Source: Salipiger pentaromativorans (GTDB lineage Bacteria > Pseudomonadota > Alphaproteobacteria > Rhodobacterales > Rhodobacteraceae). Taken from it: DNA of 52,564 nucleotides. Both the position numbers and the translations under genes were made by a program. The number at the start of each line of letters is the position of its first letter. The first letter of the stretch is position 1. The stretch lies in the NCBI RefSeq assembly GCF_024721115.1, contig NZ_JAMDHK010000003.1, positions 299,842 to 352,405 on the forward strand, read 5' to 3'. A model generated the notes under the pieces. It was not told where the DNA came from and ran no database searches. It was given only the letters and a program-made list of their open reading frames with translations. Below, piece by piece: positions 41,783 to 50,765 of the stretch.

Positions 41783-43663
41783 ATGGACATCAAGAAAACC
41801 GTCGATCTGTCGTGGGACGAGTTTGACGAACTGCGCGACCCGCGCCCTGCCGAAAACGGCTTCGACGCGGTTGTCGAGCGCGCGATCTCGCGCCGCGGCT
41901 TCCTGGGGGGCGCGCTGGCCTTCGGCTCCGGCGCCGCCGTCTTCGGCACGGGCGTCCTGAGCTCGGCCACCTCCGCGCAGGCCCAGGCCGCCGGCTTCGC
42001 CTTCACCCCGATCGGCATCGCCACCGACCACGACATCCATGTGCCCGCCGGCTATCGGTGGAAGCCGCTGGTGCGCTGGGGCGACGCGCTGTTCTCGGAC
42101 GCCGAGGGCGCCTATTCGCCGGACACCGGCGTGCCCGTCGCCATGTCGGACAAGGTGTTCGGCGAGAACACCGACGGGATGGAGACCTTCACCCACGAGG
42201 GCCACACCCTGCTGGCGATCAACTCGGAATACGTGAACCCCAAGATCAACCTGCCCGCCGCCTCCGAAGGCATGCCGCAAAGCGCCGACGAGGTGACGAT
42301 GCTGAAGAACATGCAGGGCGTCACGGTTCTGGAAATCGCCGAGGCCGATGCCGGTTATTCGGTCGTGATCGACAGCCCCTATAACCGCCGCATCACCCAT
42401 GAGACGCAGATGACCATGGACGGCCCCGCCGCCGGCGCCGATCTGGTCAAGACCAAGGCCGACCCCGAAGGCATGAGCCCCAAGGGCACGATGAACAACT
42501 GCGGCTCGGGCAAGACGCTCTGGGGCACCTATCTGACCTGCGAAGAGAACTTCAACGGCTATTTCGGGGCGACCGGCGCCTATGACGAGACCGACGGCCT
42601 CAAGCGCTACGGCATCGGCGGCGAAGGCCGCTACGCCTACGAGAAATTCGACCCGCGCTACGATCTCAGCAACGAGCCGAACGAGCCCAACCGCCACGGC
42701 TGGGTGACCGAGATCGACCCGGCCGATCCGGCCAGCACCCCGGTCAAGCACACCGCTCTCGGCCGCTTCAAGCACGAGAACGCCGAGATGGTGCAGGCCG
42801 CCGATGGCCGCATCGTGGTCTACATGGGCGACGACGAGCGCGGCGAGTTCATGTATCGCTACGTCTCGAACGGCACCTGGGCCGAAGGCCAGCCGACCGA
42901 CGGTCTGCTGTCGGACGGCACGCTCTATGTCGCCAGGTTCAACGACGACCTGAGCGGCGAATGGCTGGCCCTGACGCCCGAAACCACCGGCATGAGCCTC
43001 GAGGAGATCCTCGTCTTCTCGCGCATGGCGGGCTCCAAGGTCGGCGCCACCACGATGGACCGCCCGGAATGGATCGCCGCAAACCCGCTGCGCGCCGAGG
43101 CCTATTGCGCGCTGACCAACAACTCGCGCCGCGGCCTGAAGCCGAACGCGGGCGGTGACGAAACGCCGGTCGGCGGCCCGAACCCGCGCGAGGCCAACAA
43201 ATACGGCCAGATCGTGCGCTGGCGCCCCGAAGGCGAAGACCACGGCGCCGACGACTTCACCTGGGATCTCTATGTGATGGCGGGCAACCCGTCGGTGCAT
43301 GGCGATGCCTATGGCGGGTCGGAGAACGTCACCGAGGGCAATATGTTCAACTCGCCCGACGGCATGGCCTTCTCGTCGGACGGGATGCTCTGGATCCAGA
43401 CCGATGGCGACGACAGCAACGAGGGCGAGTTCGCCGGTCAGGGCAACAACCAGATGCTGGTGGGCAACCCGGAAACCGGCGAGATCGCCCGTTTCCTCAC
43501 CGCGCCCAACGGCGCCGAGGTGACCGGCCTGACCTGGTCGCCGGACGGCAAGGTGGCCTTTGTCGGCATCCAGCACCCGGGCGGTTCCTGGCCCGACGGC
43601 GCCGGCAAGCCGCGCTCGGCGGTCATCGCCGTGTGGCGCGAAGACGGCGCGGTCTTCGGCTGA
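41783..43663 (+). CDS. phoX: Alkaline phosphatase PhoX
   Basis: This 626-residue Tat-exported phosphatase releases phosphate from organic esters using calcium and iron. The twin-arginine signal SRRGFLGGALAFGSG is at about residues 36-50, preceded by the long n-region typical of PhoX. Family blocks include TFTHEGHTLLAINSEYVNP, NNCGSGKTLWGTYLTCEENF, FKHENAEMV and NMFNSPDGMAFSSDGMLWIQTDGD (all in part). AAGGG precedes the ATG. No convincing Pho box was found in the 280-bp upstream gap. A strong terminator follows. Confidence 0.93.
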   Translation: MDIKKTVDLSWDEFDELRDPRPAENGFDAVVERAISRRGFLGGALAFGSGAAVFGTGVLSSATSAQAQAAGFAFTPIGIATDHDIHVPAGYRWKPLVRWGDALFSDAEGAYSPDTGVPVAMSDKVFGENTDGMETFTHEGHTLLAINSEYVNPKINLPAASEGMPQSADEVTMLKNMQGVTVLEIAEADAGYSVVIDSPYNRRITHETQMTMDGPAAGADLVKTKADPEGMSPKGTMNNCGSGKTLWGTYLTCEENFNGYFGATGAYDETDGLKRYGIGGEGRYAYEKFDPRYDLSNEPNEPNRHGWVTEIDPADPASTPVKHTALGRFKHENAEMVQAADGRIVVYMGDDERGEFMYRYVSNGTWAEGQPTDGLLSDGTLYVARFNDDLSGEWLALTPETTGMSLEEILVFSRMAGSKVGATTMDRPEWIAANPLRAEAYCALTNNSRRGLKPNAGGDETPVGGPNPREANKYGQIVRWRPEGEDHGADDFTWDLYVMAGNPSVHGDAYGGSENVTEGNMFNSPDGMAFSSDGMLWIQTDGDDSNEGEFAGQGNNQMLVGNPETGEIARFLTAPNGAEVTGLTWSPDGKVAFVGIQHPGGSWPDGAGKPRSAVIAVWREDGAVFG

Positions 43664-43685
43664 TCTTTCGGTCTTGGCTTATCGG

Positions 43686-43717
43686 AAAGGGCCGGTGCGG
43701 ATGCGCCGGCCCTTTTT
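43686..43717 (+). terminator. Rho-independent terminator after phoX
   Basis: AAAGGGCCGG (43686-43695) pairs with CCGGCCCTTT (43706-43715), then more T. Confidence 0.9.
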
Positions 43718-43854
43718 GTATGTCGATCAGGACTATCTGTGGGCGAGACCGCTTCGAAGGCGATGGCAGCTATGAGCCCAGTACGGTCGTTGGAACATGG
43801 CGGCATGGAAGCTATGGTAAACGGTATTCCGTTGGATGGCACCGAAGAGCAAGG

Positions 43855-43871
43855 TGTCGCAGGTTTCAGGA
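43855..43871 (+). repeat. Left arm of inverted repeat around the orphan gene
   Basis: TGTCGCAGGTTTCAGGA, perfectly complementary to 44300-44316. It lies 22 bases before the ATG of the gene it precedes. Confidence 0.85.
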
Positions 43872-43893
43872 ATTTTCGAAAGAGGAGAGCTAT

Positions 43894-44298
43894 ATGAAAA
43901 CCGACTGGAATCTAATCCGGGAAATGATGAGCGCGGCGATTGATGCCTGTGAGCGGATTGAGGCGGCCGGCTATACTGAAAGCGATCGAGACGCGACCAT
44001 TGATGTTGCAGGCCAGCAGGTCAGCGTTCACGACTTCCTTGTCAGTGCGTGGACTCTACCGGAGAACCTTCGCTATCAGATCATCCGCGAACGCCACGAC
44101 CAAGCGGCAGACCTGCCTTATGTGCCGGAGGCGGCCCGCATTCTCGTTGCAATTTCGCAGGCAAGCGCGGAACTGATCGGCGCAGGTGATACAGCTCCGG
44201 CCGGGGACGGCATCCAGAAAATGATTCAGTGGTTTGGGGACCATGCCGCTCCTAGTGTTGAGCAGGCCATTGCAGATCGCCGGCGGGCCGTCGCGTAA
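43894..44298 (+). CDS. Orphan hypothetical protein within an inverted repeat
   Basis: This 134-residue soluble, mostly helical protein begins MKTDWNLIREMMSAAIDACE and contains VSVHDFLVSAWTLPENLRYQ. The opening recalls DUF2513-type phage proteins, but the rest does not let me assign it. GAGGAG lies eight bases before the ATG. Base use is less GC-rich at third positions than in its neighbours, and the gene is bracketed one base after its stop by a perfect 17-bp inverted repeat. It may be a recent arrival. Confidence 0.7.
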   Translation: MKTDWNLIREMMSAAIDACERIEAAGYTESDRDATIDVAGQQVSVHDFLVSAWTLPENLRYQIIRERHDQAADLPYVPEAARILVAISQASAELIGAGDTAPAGDGIQKMIQWFGDHAAPSVEQAIADRRRAVA

Positions 44299-44299
44299 C

Positions 44300-44316
44300 T
44301 CCTGAAACCTGCGACA
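44300..44316 (-). repeat. Right arm of inverted repeat around the orphan gene
   Basis: TCCTGAAACCTGCGACA, exact reverse complement of 43855-43871. Two shorter TGTCGCA motifs follow at about 44332 and 44346. Confidence 0.85.
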
Positions 44317-44433
44317 GATCGGTTTTTTTCGTGTCGCAAGTTTTTGTCGCAGGTGCCACACCGCCTGCCACATGATTGCAACGGCGGCAGCCTAGGGTGA
44401 ACAACCGCTCCGTCCTGCACATCCGCCACCCCA

Positions 44434-44468
44434 AATAAAAACGCCCCCGCAGACATCTGCGAGGGCGT
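44434..44468 (-). terminator. Rho-independent terminator after glyA
   Basis: On the minus strand ACGCCCTCGCAGA pairs with TCTGCGGGGGCGT (one wobble), followed by TTTTATT. Confidence 0.88.
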
Positions 44469-44513
44469 CGCGCCTTGATCTCCAAGGCTGAATAGATCTT
44501 TCTCAGCCCCTGC

Positions 44514-45809
44514 TCAGAGCGTCGGATAAAGCGGGAACTGCTTGCAGAGCGCTTCCACCTCGCCGCGCACCTTGGCCTCGACCTCGGCATTGCCCTCGTC
44601 GCCATTCGCCGCGAGCCCATCGACCACCTCGACGATCCAGTCGGCGATCTGGCGGAACTCGGCCTCACCGAAGCCGCGCGTGGTGCCGGCGGGAGAGCCG
44701 AGACGGATGCCGCTGGTCACAAAGGGTTTCTCCGGATCGAAGGGCACACCGTTCTTGTTGCAGGTGATATGCGCGCGCCCCAGCGCCGCCTCGGCGGCCT
44801 TGCCGGTCACGCCCTTGGGACGCAGGTCGGCGAGGCAGAGGTGGTTGTCGGTGCCGCCCGACACGATGTTGATCCCGCCCTTCATGAGCTGGTCGGCCAT
44901 CGCCTGGGCGTTCTTGACCACCTGAGCGGCGTAATCCTTGAAGCCGGGGCGCAGCGCCTCGCCGAAGGCCACGGCCTTGGCGGCGATCACATGCATCAGC
45001 GGGCCGCCCTGAAGGCCGGGGAACACGGCCGAGTTCACCTTCTTGGCGATGTCGGCGTCATTGGTCAGGATCATGCCGCCGCGCGGGCCGCGCAGGGATT
45101 TGTGGGTGGTGGTGGTCACCACATGCGCATGCGGCAGCGGCGAGGGATGCATGCCCCCGGCCACGAGCCCCGCAATATGCGCCATGTCCACCATCAGATA
45201 GGCGCCGATCTCATCGGCGATGGCGCGGAAGGCGGCCCAGTCCCAGACGCGGGAATAGGCGGTGCCGCCGGCGACGATCAGCTTGGGCTTGTGCTCGAGC
45301 GCGGTCTCGCGGATCGCTTCCATGTCGAGCATCTCGTCCTGCTGGCGCACGCCGTAGGAGACGACGTTGAACCACTTGCCCGACATGTTCACCGGCGAGC
45401 CGTGGGTCAGGTGGCCGCCCGAGTTGAGGTCGAGCCCCATGAAGGTGTCGCCCGGCTTCAGCAGCGCCAGAAACACGGCTTGGTTCATCTGGCTGCCGGA
45501 GTTCGGCTGCACATTGGCGAACTCACAACCGAAGAGCTCCTTGGCGCGCTCGATGGCCAGGGTCTCGGCCACGTCCACATACTGGCAGCCGCCATAATAG
45601 CGCTTGCCCGGATAGCCTTCGGCGTATTTGTTCGTCATCACCGAGCCCTGCGCCTGCATCACGGCGTAGCTCACGATGTTCTCGGATGCGATCAGCTCGA
45701 TCTCTTCGCGCTGACGACCGAGCTCGTTCCGGATGGAGCCAAAGACTTCGGGGTCGCGGGTCGAGAGATCTTCGGTGAAGAAGCCGGTGTCGCGGTGCGG
45801 GGCGTTCAT
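44514..45809 (-). CDS. glyA: Serine hydroxymethyltransferase
   Basis: This 431-residue PLP enzyme interconverts serine and glycine with tetrahydrofolate. The PLP lysine is in [16 protein letters not shown] (about 237). [25 protein letters not shown] and [12 protein letters not shown] are standard blocks. The start at 45809 has GGAG nine bases upstream; an ATG seven codons earlier has none. It is divergent from nadK. Confidence 0.97.
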   Translation of the reverse strand: MNAPHRDTGFFTEDLSTRDPEVFGSIRNELGRQREEIELIASENIVSYAVMQAQGSVMTNKYAEGYPGKRYYGGCQYVDVAETLAIERAKELFGCEFANVQPNSGSQMNQAVFLALLKPGDTFMGLDLNSGGHLTHGSPVNMSGKWFNVVSYGVRQQDEMLDMEAIRETALEHKPKLIVAGGTAYSRVWDWAAFRAIADEIGAYLMVDMAHIAGLVAGGMHPSPLPHAHVVTTTTHKSLRGPRGGMILTNDADIAKKVNSAVFPGLQGGPLMHVIAAKAVAFGEALRPGFKDYAAQVVKNAQAMADQLMKGGINIVSGGTDNHLCLADLRPKGVTGKAAEAALGRAHITCNKNGVPFDPEKPFVTSGIRLGSPAGTTRGFGEAEFRQIADWIVEVVDGLAANGDEGNAEVEAKVRGEVEALCKQFPLYPTL

Positions 45810-45988
45810 GAGGCGGGTCTCCGATGTCATGGATTCGTCACGTGGCGCCTAGGTAAAGGAAAGCGGCGTCGCCGCAAAGGCGTCAAAGCGGCATATCGGA
45901 ATTATCGCGCGGCATGGCTGGCGGCCCGGGAAAACTTGTGCTTGTTTCGGAACCGCGGGACGACCCGAGGAAACCCCAAAGGACAGTC

Positions 45989-46750
45989 ATGTCGCTGAAA
46001 ATCGCCTTCTGCGCCTCGAACGCGCCCATCGCGCAATCCGCGCTGGCCGGGCTGACGCGCCGCTACGGCAATCATGCGGAAGAGGGCTCGGACGTGATCG
46101 TGGCGCTTGGCGGCGACGGGTTCATGCTGCACACGCTGCACCGCACCCAGGAACTGGCGGTGCCGGTCTACGGTATGAACCGGGGCACCGTCGGCTTTCT
46201 GATGAACGAATATTCCGAGCATGGGCTGGAAGAGCGCCTCGCCGCCGCCGAGGAGGCGGTGATCAACCCGCTCTCGATGCGCGCCCACAAGCTCGACGGC
46301 ACGCTACACGAGGCGCTGGCGATCAACGAGGTCTCGCTGTTGCGCGCGGGCCCGCAGGCGGCGCGGCTGGCCATCTATGTGGACGGCAAGCTGCGCATGC
46401 CCGAGCTGGTCTGCGATGGCGCGCTGCTCGCCACCCCTGCCGGATCGACGGCCTATAACTACTCCGCCCACGGGCCGATCCTGCCCATCGGCGCCGATGT
46501 GCTGGCGCTGACCGCCGTCGCCGCCTTCCGCCCCCGCCGCTGGCGCGGCGCACTGCTGCCCAAAACCGCCGAGGTCACCTTCGAGGTGCTCGAACACGAG
46601 AAGCGCCCGGTCATGGCCGAGGCCGACAGCCAGTCGGTGCGCGACGTGCTGCGGGTCGAGATTCGGTCCGAACCCTCGGTCATGCATCACGTGCTTTTCG
46701 ACCCCGGCCACGGGCTCGAAGAGCGGCTGATCCGCGAACAGTTCGTCTGA
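45989..46750 (+). CDS. nadK: NAD kinase
   Basis: This 253-residue cytosolic enzyme phosphorylates NAD to NADP. The nucleotide loop [14 protein letters not shown] is near residues 38-51. [12 protein letters not shown], the [20 protein letters not shown] region and the NEVSLLR block are also present. The start at 45989 follows AAAGGA; earlier in-frame sequence crosses the glyA promoter region. The length is that of the compact alphaproteobacterial type. Confidence 0.95.
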   Translation: MSLKIAFCASNAPIAQSALAGLTRRYGNHAEEGSDVIVALGGDGFMLHTLHRTQELAVPVYGMNRGTVGFLMNEYSEHGLEERLAAAEEAVINPLSMRAHKLDGTLHEALAINEVSLLRAGPQAARLAIYVDGKLRMPELVCDGALLATPAGSTAYNYSAHGPILPIGADVLALTAVAAFRPRRWRGALLPKTAEVTFEVLEHEKRPVMAEADSQSVRDVLRVEIRSEPSVMHHVLFDPGHGLEERLIREQFV

Positions 46751-46836
46751 ACGGGTCGGAACCTTTCCCCGTCCGGCCTCGTTTTCCGTCTGAAGCCCGC
46801 AAGCAGGCGGGAAAACTCCAGAACGGGAGAGAAACG

Positions 46837-47040
46837 ATGAACTGGGATATTGTTCAAGGCAAATGGAAGCAGCTCAAGGGCTCGGTACAAGAGCAGTGGG
46901 GCGAGTTGACCGACGACGATCTCGACAGGGCGGCGGGCAACCGCGAACAGCTCGTCGGGATCATCCAGGAGCGCTACGGTCTCGCCAAGGCCGAGGCCGA
47001 ACGGAAGGTCGATGCGTTTTTCGCGGATATGGCCGCCTGA
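46837..47040 (+). CDS. CsbD-family stress protein
   Basis: This 67-residue protein matches the CsbD pattern throughout: MNWDIVQGKWKQLKGSVQEQ, WGELTDDDLDRAAGNREQL, and IQERYG near the end. CsbD proteins are general-stress induced and of unclear function. AACGGGAGAG precedes the ATG. A terminator directly follows, so it is probably monocistronic. Confidence 0.92.
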   Translation: MNWDIVQGKWKQLKGSVQEQWGELTDDDLDRAAGNREQLVGIIQERYGLAKAEAERKVDAFFADMAA

Positions 47041-47063
47041 CGCGCCTTTCATATCACTGCCCG

Positions 47064-47092
47064 AAGGCCCCGGCCCGTGCCGGGGCCTTTGC
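47064..47092 (+). terminator. Rho-independent terminator after the CsbD gene
   Basis: AAGGCCCCGG (47064-47073) pairs with CCGGGGCCTT (47080-47089), then TGCTTT. Confidence 0.85.
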
Positions 47093-47186
47093 TTTGGACC
47101 CACACGGGGCTGGCCCCCTGCCCGACACCGGCCTACCCTGCCCCGCGACGGCGCCCTGCCCTCCGGGCGCCCCGTGGAGAGACCGG

Positions 47187-47573
47187 ATGCAGCTCAAGGC
47201 CATTCACCATGTCGCGCTGATCTGCGGCGACTATGCCCGCAGCCGGGCGTTTTACGTCGATCTTCTGGGGCTGCGGGTGATCGCCGAAACGCTGCGCGAT
47301 GAGCGGCAGAGCTGGAAGCTCGACCTCGCGCTGCCCGAGGGTGGGCAACTGGAGCTTTTCAGCTTCCCCACCCCGCCCGACCGCCCTTCTCATCCCGAGG
47401 CCAAGGGGCTGCGCCATCTGGCCTTTACCGTCGAAGATGTGGCCGCAGCCAAGGACTGGCTGGAAGCGCGGGGCGTCACGGTGGAACCCATTCGCACCGA
47501 CGCGCTGACCGGCAGGCGATTTACCTTCTTCGCCGATCCCGACGGGCTGCCGCTGGAGCTTTACGAAGGCTGA
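47187..47573 (+). CDS. VOC (glyoxalase-fold) protein, YaeR/GloA2 type
   Basis: This 128-residue protein follows Escherichia coli YaeR closely: KAIHHVALICGDYARSRAFY at the N-terminus, ELFSFPTPPDRPSHPEA in the middle, GLRHLAFTVEDV, and RRFTFFADPDGLPLELYE at the end. Metal ligands His 7, Glu in LELF, His in LRHLAF and the terminal Glu are present. The activity of this family is not settled; lactoylglutathione-like substrates are presumed. GGAGA precedes the ATG at 47187. Confidence 0.9.
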   Translation: MQLKAIHHVALICGDYARSRAFYVDLLGLRVIAETLRDERQSWKLDLALPEGGQLELFSFPTPPDRPSHPEAKGLRHLAFTVEDVAAAKDWLEARGVTVEPIRTDALTGRRFTFFADPDGLPLELYEG

Positions 47574-47637
47574 GCGCGATTGCCAAACGCGAAACCGGCT
47601 GGCAGTCTCCTCGCGTTATCCGGGAGGAGGATCATTC

Positions 47638-48486
47638 ATGTTTCGCGCATTCCTGGCCGCGCTGGCCATCATCCCGCTTGGCGGGGCGGCCCTTGCCGAC
47701 TGCGCCAACGACGCAGAGATCGCGACCTTTGTGCAAAGCTACCTGTCCAGGACCCCGGCCAGGGCGCTTGGCGCCGGGGGCGATATGGACGATGCGCTCT
47801 GCACCCAGGGCAAGCTGGCGGCGGTGCTGGCAGAAAGCCTCGGGCCGGTGGTCGGCTACAAGGCCGGGCTGACGAGCAAACCGGCGCAGGACCGCTTTGG
47901 CGTGACCGAGCCCGTGCATGGCGTGCTCTACCGCGACATGCTCTTGCCGGCCGGTGCCGAGGTGCCCGCAGCCTTCGGCACCATCCCGATGCTGGAAGCC
48001 GATCTGCTGCTGGTGATCGGCGATGCGGCCATCAATCAGGCGACAACGCCCGAAGAGGCCATGGCCCATATTTCCGCCATCCGCCCGTTCATCGAACTGC
48101 CCGACATGACGCTGGCCAAGGGAGAGCCGATCACCGGCGAGACCCTGACCGCCATGGGCGTGGCCCCACGCCTTGGCGTCATGGGGCCCGAGATCGCGGT
48201 CAGCGATCCCGCCGCCATGCTGAACATGCTGGCGGGCATGACCGTGACGCTGATGGCGGCGGACGGCACCGTTCTGACCGAGGCGCCCGGCGCGGCGGTT
48301 CTGGGCAACCCGGTGAACTCGGTGCTGTGGCTGCTGTCGAAAGGCATCACCTTCCAGCCCGGCGATGTGGTGAGCGTCGGCTCCTTCGGCCCGCTGCTGC
48401 CCGTGGCCAAGGCCCCCGGCGGCGCGAATCTGCGCTATACCGGGCTGCCCGGCGATCCCGAGGTTTCGGTCACCTTCGTCGAGTGA
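47638..48486 (+). CDS. Exported homologue of 2-hydroxypentadienoate hydratase (MhpD-like fold)
   Basis: This 282-residue protein has a clear Sec-type signal peptide (FRAFLAALAIIPLGGAALA, cleaved before DC). The body matches the hydratase/decarboxylase family (VVGYKAGLTSKPAQDRFGV, then VHGVLYRDMLLPAG, LEADLLLVIGD and a C-terminal FQPGDVVSVGSFGPLLPV). Family enzymes act in the cytosol on catechol meta-cleavage products, so export is odd. GGAGGAGG precedes the ATG. No aromatic-degradation genes are nearby. Catalytic activity cannot be assumed. Confidence 0.82.
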   Translation: MFRAFLAALAIIPLGGAALADCANDAEIATFVQSYLSRTPARALGAGGDMDDALCTQGKLAAVLAESLGPVVGYKAGLTSKPAQDRFGVTEPVHGVLYRDMLLPAGAEVPAAFGTIPMLEADLLLVIGDAAINQATTPEEAMAHISAIRPFIELPDMTLAKGEPITGETLTAMGVAPRLGVMGPEIAVSDPAAMLNMLAGMTVTLMAADGTVLTEAPGAAVLGNPVNSVLWLLSKGITFQPGDVVSVGSFGPLLPVAKAPGGANLRYTGLPGDPEVSVTFVE

Positions 48487-48515
48487 CCGCGCGGGCCCCC
48501 GCCCCCACGACATGA

Positions 48516-48546
48516 AAAAGCGCCGGTGAGCATCACCGGCGCTTTT
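48516..48546. terminator. Bidirectional terminator
   Basis: AAAAGCGCCGGTGA (48516-48529) pairs perfectly with TCACCGGCGCTTTT (48533-48546). It lies between convergent genes and is A/T-flanked on both sides. Confidence 0.92.
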
Positions 48547-48571
48547 GTCTTGTCACGGTTTCGCCGATGCG

Positions 48572-50473
48572 TCAGGCGGGCACCTTCTTGGCGTAGCCCA
48601 GCCCCTGCAGCGCGACCCGGATCTCGTCGAGGATCGCCGGATCGTCGATCGTGGCGGGCATCTTGAACGCCTCGCCATCGGCGATCTTGACCATGGTGCC
48701 GCGCAGGATCTTGCCCGAGCGCGTCTTGGGCAGGCGGTCCACCACGGTGCAGAGCTTGAAGGCCGCAACCGGGCCGATCTGGTCGCGCACCAGCTTGACG
48801 CATTCCTTGCAGACCTCGGCATGGTCGCGCGTCACCCCCGAGCTGAGGCAGATGAAGCCCAGCGGCATCTGGCCCTTCAGCTCGTCGCCGACCCCGATCA
48901 CCGCGCATTCGGCCACATCCGGATGCGAGGCCAGAACCTCCTCCATCGCGCCGGTGGACAGGCGGTGGCCCGCGACGTTGATCACGTCATCGGTGCGCGA
49001 CATGATGTAGAGATAGCCGTCCTCGTCCTTCATGCCCGCGTCGCCGGTCTCGTAATAGCCGGGGAACTGGGTGAGATAGCTTTTCTTGTAGCGCGCCTCG
49101 GCGTTCCACAGAGTTTGCAGCGTGCCCGGCGGCAGCGGCAGCTTGATTGCGATGGCGCCCAGCGTGTTCGGCGCGACCTCGTGACCGCCCTCGTCGAGAA
49201 TGCGCACGTCGTAACCGGGCATCGGGACCGAGGGGCTGCCCAGCTTGACCGGCAGCTCCTCGATCCCGATGGGGTTCGCGGCGATGCCCCAGCCGGTCTC
49301 GGTCTGCCACCAATGGTCGATCACCGGCACGCCCAGATGTTTCTGCGCCCATTTGATCGTGTCGGGATCGGCACGTTCGCCCGCCAGGAACAGTGCCTGA
49401 AGGTCGTGCAGCTTGTAGCGCTTGATCCATTCCCCGTCCGGGTCCTCGCGGCGGATGGCCCGCAGGGCGGTGGGCGCGGTGAAGAAGCTCTTGATCCGCT
49501 GGTTCTGGATGATCCGCCAGAACACGCCCGCATGCGGGGTGCCGATGGGCTTGCCCTCGAACACCACGGTCTGGGCGCCGGTGATCAGCGGGCCGTAGCA
49601 GATATAGCTGTGCCCCACGACCCAGCCCACATCGGACGCCGCCCAGAACCGGTCGCCCGCCTCGATATTGTAGATGTTCTTCATCGTCCATTGCAGGGCG
49701 ACAAGATGCCCGGCGGTGGAGCGCACCACCCCCTTGGGCTGGCCGGTGGTGCCGGAGGTATAGAGGATATAGGCCGGGTGATTGCCCTCGACCGGCACGC
49801 ATTCGGCGGGCTTCACGCCATACTGGAACCCGTGCCAGGAGAAATCGCGCCCGTCGATCAGCTTGGCCACTTCCTGTTCGCGCTGGAAGATGACGCAGAA
49901 TTCCGGCTTGTGCTCGGCGACCTCGATGGCTTCGTCCAGCAGCGGCTTGTAATGCACCACGCGGCCCGGCTCGAGCCCGCAGGAGGCGGCGATGATCGCC
50001 TTGGGGGTGCAGTCGTCGATCCGCACGGCCAGCTCATGCGCGGCAAAGCCGCCGAAGACCACCGAATGCACCGCGCCGATCCGGGCGCAGGCCAGCATCG
50101 CCTCGAGCGCCTCGGGGATCATCGGCATATAGATGATGACGCGGTCGCCCTTTTCCACACCGCGCATCTTGAGCGCACCGGCCAGCGAGGCGACGCGGGC
50201 CTGCAATTCGCTATAGGTGATGCCCTTGGTGGCATGGGTGATCGGGCTTTCGTGCATGATGGCGATTTCGGCGCCCCGGCCTGCCTCGACATGGCGGTCC
50301 ACGGCGTTGTAGCAGGTGTTGACCAGGCCGTCCGAGAACCACTCGTACATGTCGTCGCCCTTGTCGAAGAGTGCCTTCGACGGCTCCTTGACCCAGTCGA
50401 TCGCCTGCGCGGCCTGCATCCAGAACCCTTCGGGGTCGGATTTCCACGCGTCGTATACGTCCTTGTAGCCCAT
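48572..50473 (-). CDS. prpE: Propionyl-CoA synthetase
   Basis: This 633-residue AMP-forming acyl-CoA synthetase activates propionate. The AMP loop is AYILYTSGTTGQPKGVVR, the second core motif YYETGDAGMKDEDGY and the acetylatable lysine is in PKTRSGKILRGTM. The N-terminal WVKEPSKALFD segment and the overall pattern fit PrpE better than Acs. AGGAGG lies nine bases before the ATG. The upstream region carries TTTGCAAA elements and several palindromes, so propionate- or acyl-CoA-dependent control is likely. Confidence 0.93.
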   Translation of the reverse strand: MGYKDVYDAWKSDPEGFWMQAAQAIDWVKEPSKALFDKGDDMYEWFSDGLVNTCYNAVDRHVEAGRGAEIAIMHESPITHATKGITYSELQARVASLAGALKMRGVEKGDRVIIYMPMIPEALEAMLACARIGAVHSVVFGGFAAHELAVRIDDCTPKAIIAASCGLEPGRVVHYKPLLDEAIEVAEHKPEFCVIFQREQEVAKLIDGRDFSWHGFQYGVKPAECVPVEGNHPAYILYTSGTTGQPKGVVRSTAGHLVALQWTMKNIYNIEAGDRFWAASDVGWVVGHSYICYGPLITGAQTVVFEGKPIGTPHAGVFWRIIQNQRIKSFFTAPTALRAIRREDPDGEWIKRYKLHDLQALFLAGERADPDTIKWAQKHLGVPVIDHWWQTETGWGIAANPIGIEELPVKLGSPSVPMPGYDVRILDEGGHEVAPNTLGAIAIKLPLPPGTLQTLWNAEARYKKSYLTQFPGYYETGDAGMKDEDGYLYIMSRTDDVINVAGHRLSTGAMEEVLASHPDVAECAVIGVGDELKGQMPLGFICLSSGVTRDHAEVCKECVKLVRDQIGPVAAFKLCTVVDRLPKTRSGKILRGTMVKIADGEAFKMPATIDDPAILDEIRVALQGLGYAKKVPA

Positions 50474-50597
50474 CGGAAGCTCCTCCTCTTCGACCTGTTC
50501 ATTTGGGATAATTGCGCCACCGCCTCGGGAGCAAGCCTGTTACCGCCCCACAGGACAGAAAACCGCAGGAAATTTGCGTTTTCAGCGAAAATTTCCC

Positions 50598-50613
50598 TGC
50601 AAATTTTTGCAAA
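50598..50613. promoter_or_regulatory. TTTGCAAA-type tandem operator before prpE
   Basis: TGCAAA-TTTT-TGCAAA at 50598-50613 contains one full TTTGCAAA (50606-50613). A second full TTTGCAAA lies at 50654-50661. This is the half-site used by ScfR-family regulators such as PccR and RamB, which control propionyl- and acetyl-CoA genes. Confidence 0.55.
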
Positions 50614-50635
50614 TATTCCACCCAGAAGAGATATT

Positions 50636-50652
50636 CTGCGAATATTTCGCAG
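50636..50652. promoter_or_regulatory. Perfect palindrome upstream of prpE
   Basis: CTGCGAATATTTCGCAG, a 7+3+7 inverted repeat, directly next to the TTTGCAAA at 50654-50661. Confidence 0.6.
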
Positions 50653-50705
50653 ATTTGCAAAGTCATCAAATGATGAAATGCAAACCCCACAAGCAAGATC
50701 CTTAC

Positions 50706-50723
50706 AGGGCGTAAATACGCCCT
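50706..50723. promoter_or_regulatory. Perfect palindrome in the AT-rich region
   Basis: AGGGCGTAAATACGCCCT, an 8+2+8 inverted repeat. Confidence 0.6.
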
Positions 50724-50741
50724 CCCCCTTCACACAGCGCA

Positions 50742-50765
50742 AATGAGGTGCTAAAATACCTCATT
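50742..50765. promoter_or_regulatory. Spaced inverted repeat in the AT-rich region
   Basis: AATGAGGT and ACCTCATT separated by eight bases. It has no T tract, so an operator is more likely than a terminator. Confidence 0.55.

Noticed and set aside
43633-43893. Upstream extension of the orphan gene in the same frame
   Set aside because: The extension runs through phoX, its terminator and the left inverted-repeat arm; GAGGAG is placed correctly for the ATG at 43894.
45810-45830. Earlier glyA start at 45830
   Set aside because: No ribosome site precedes it, while GGAG is nine bases before the ATG at 45809.
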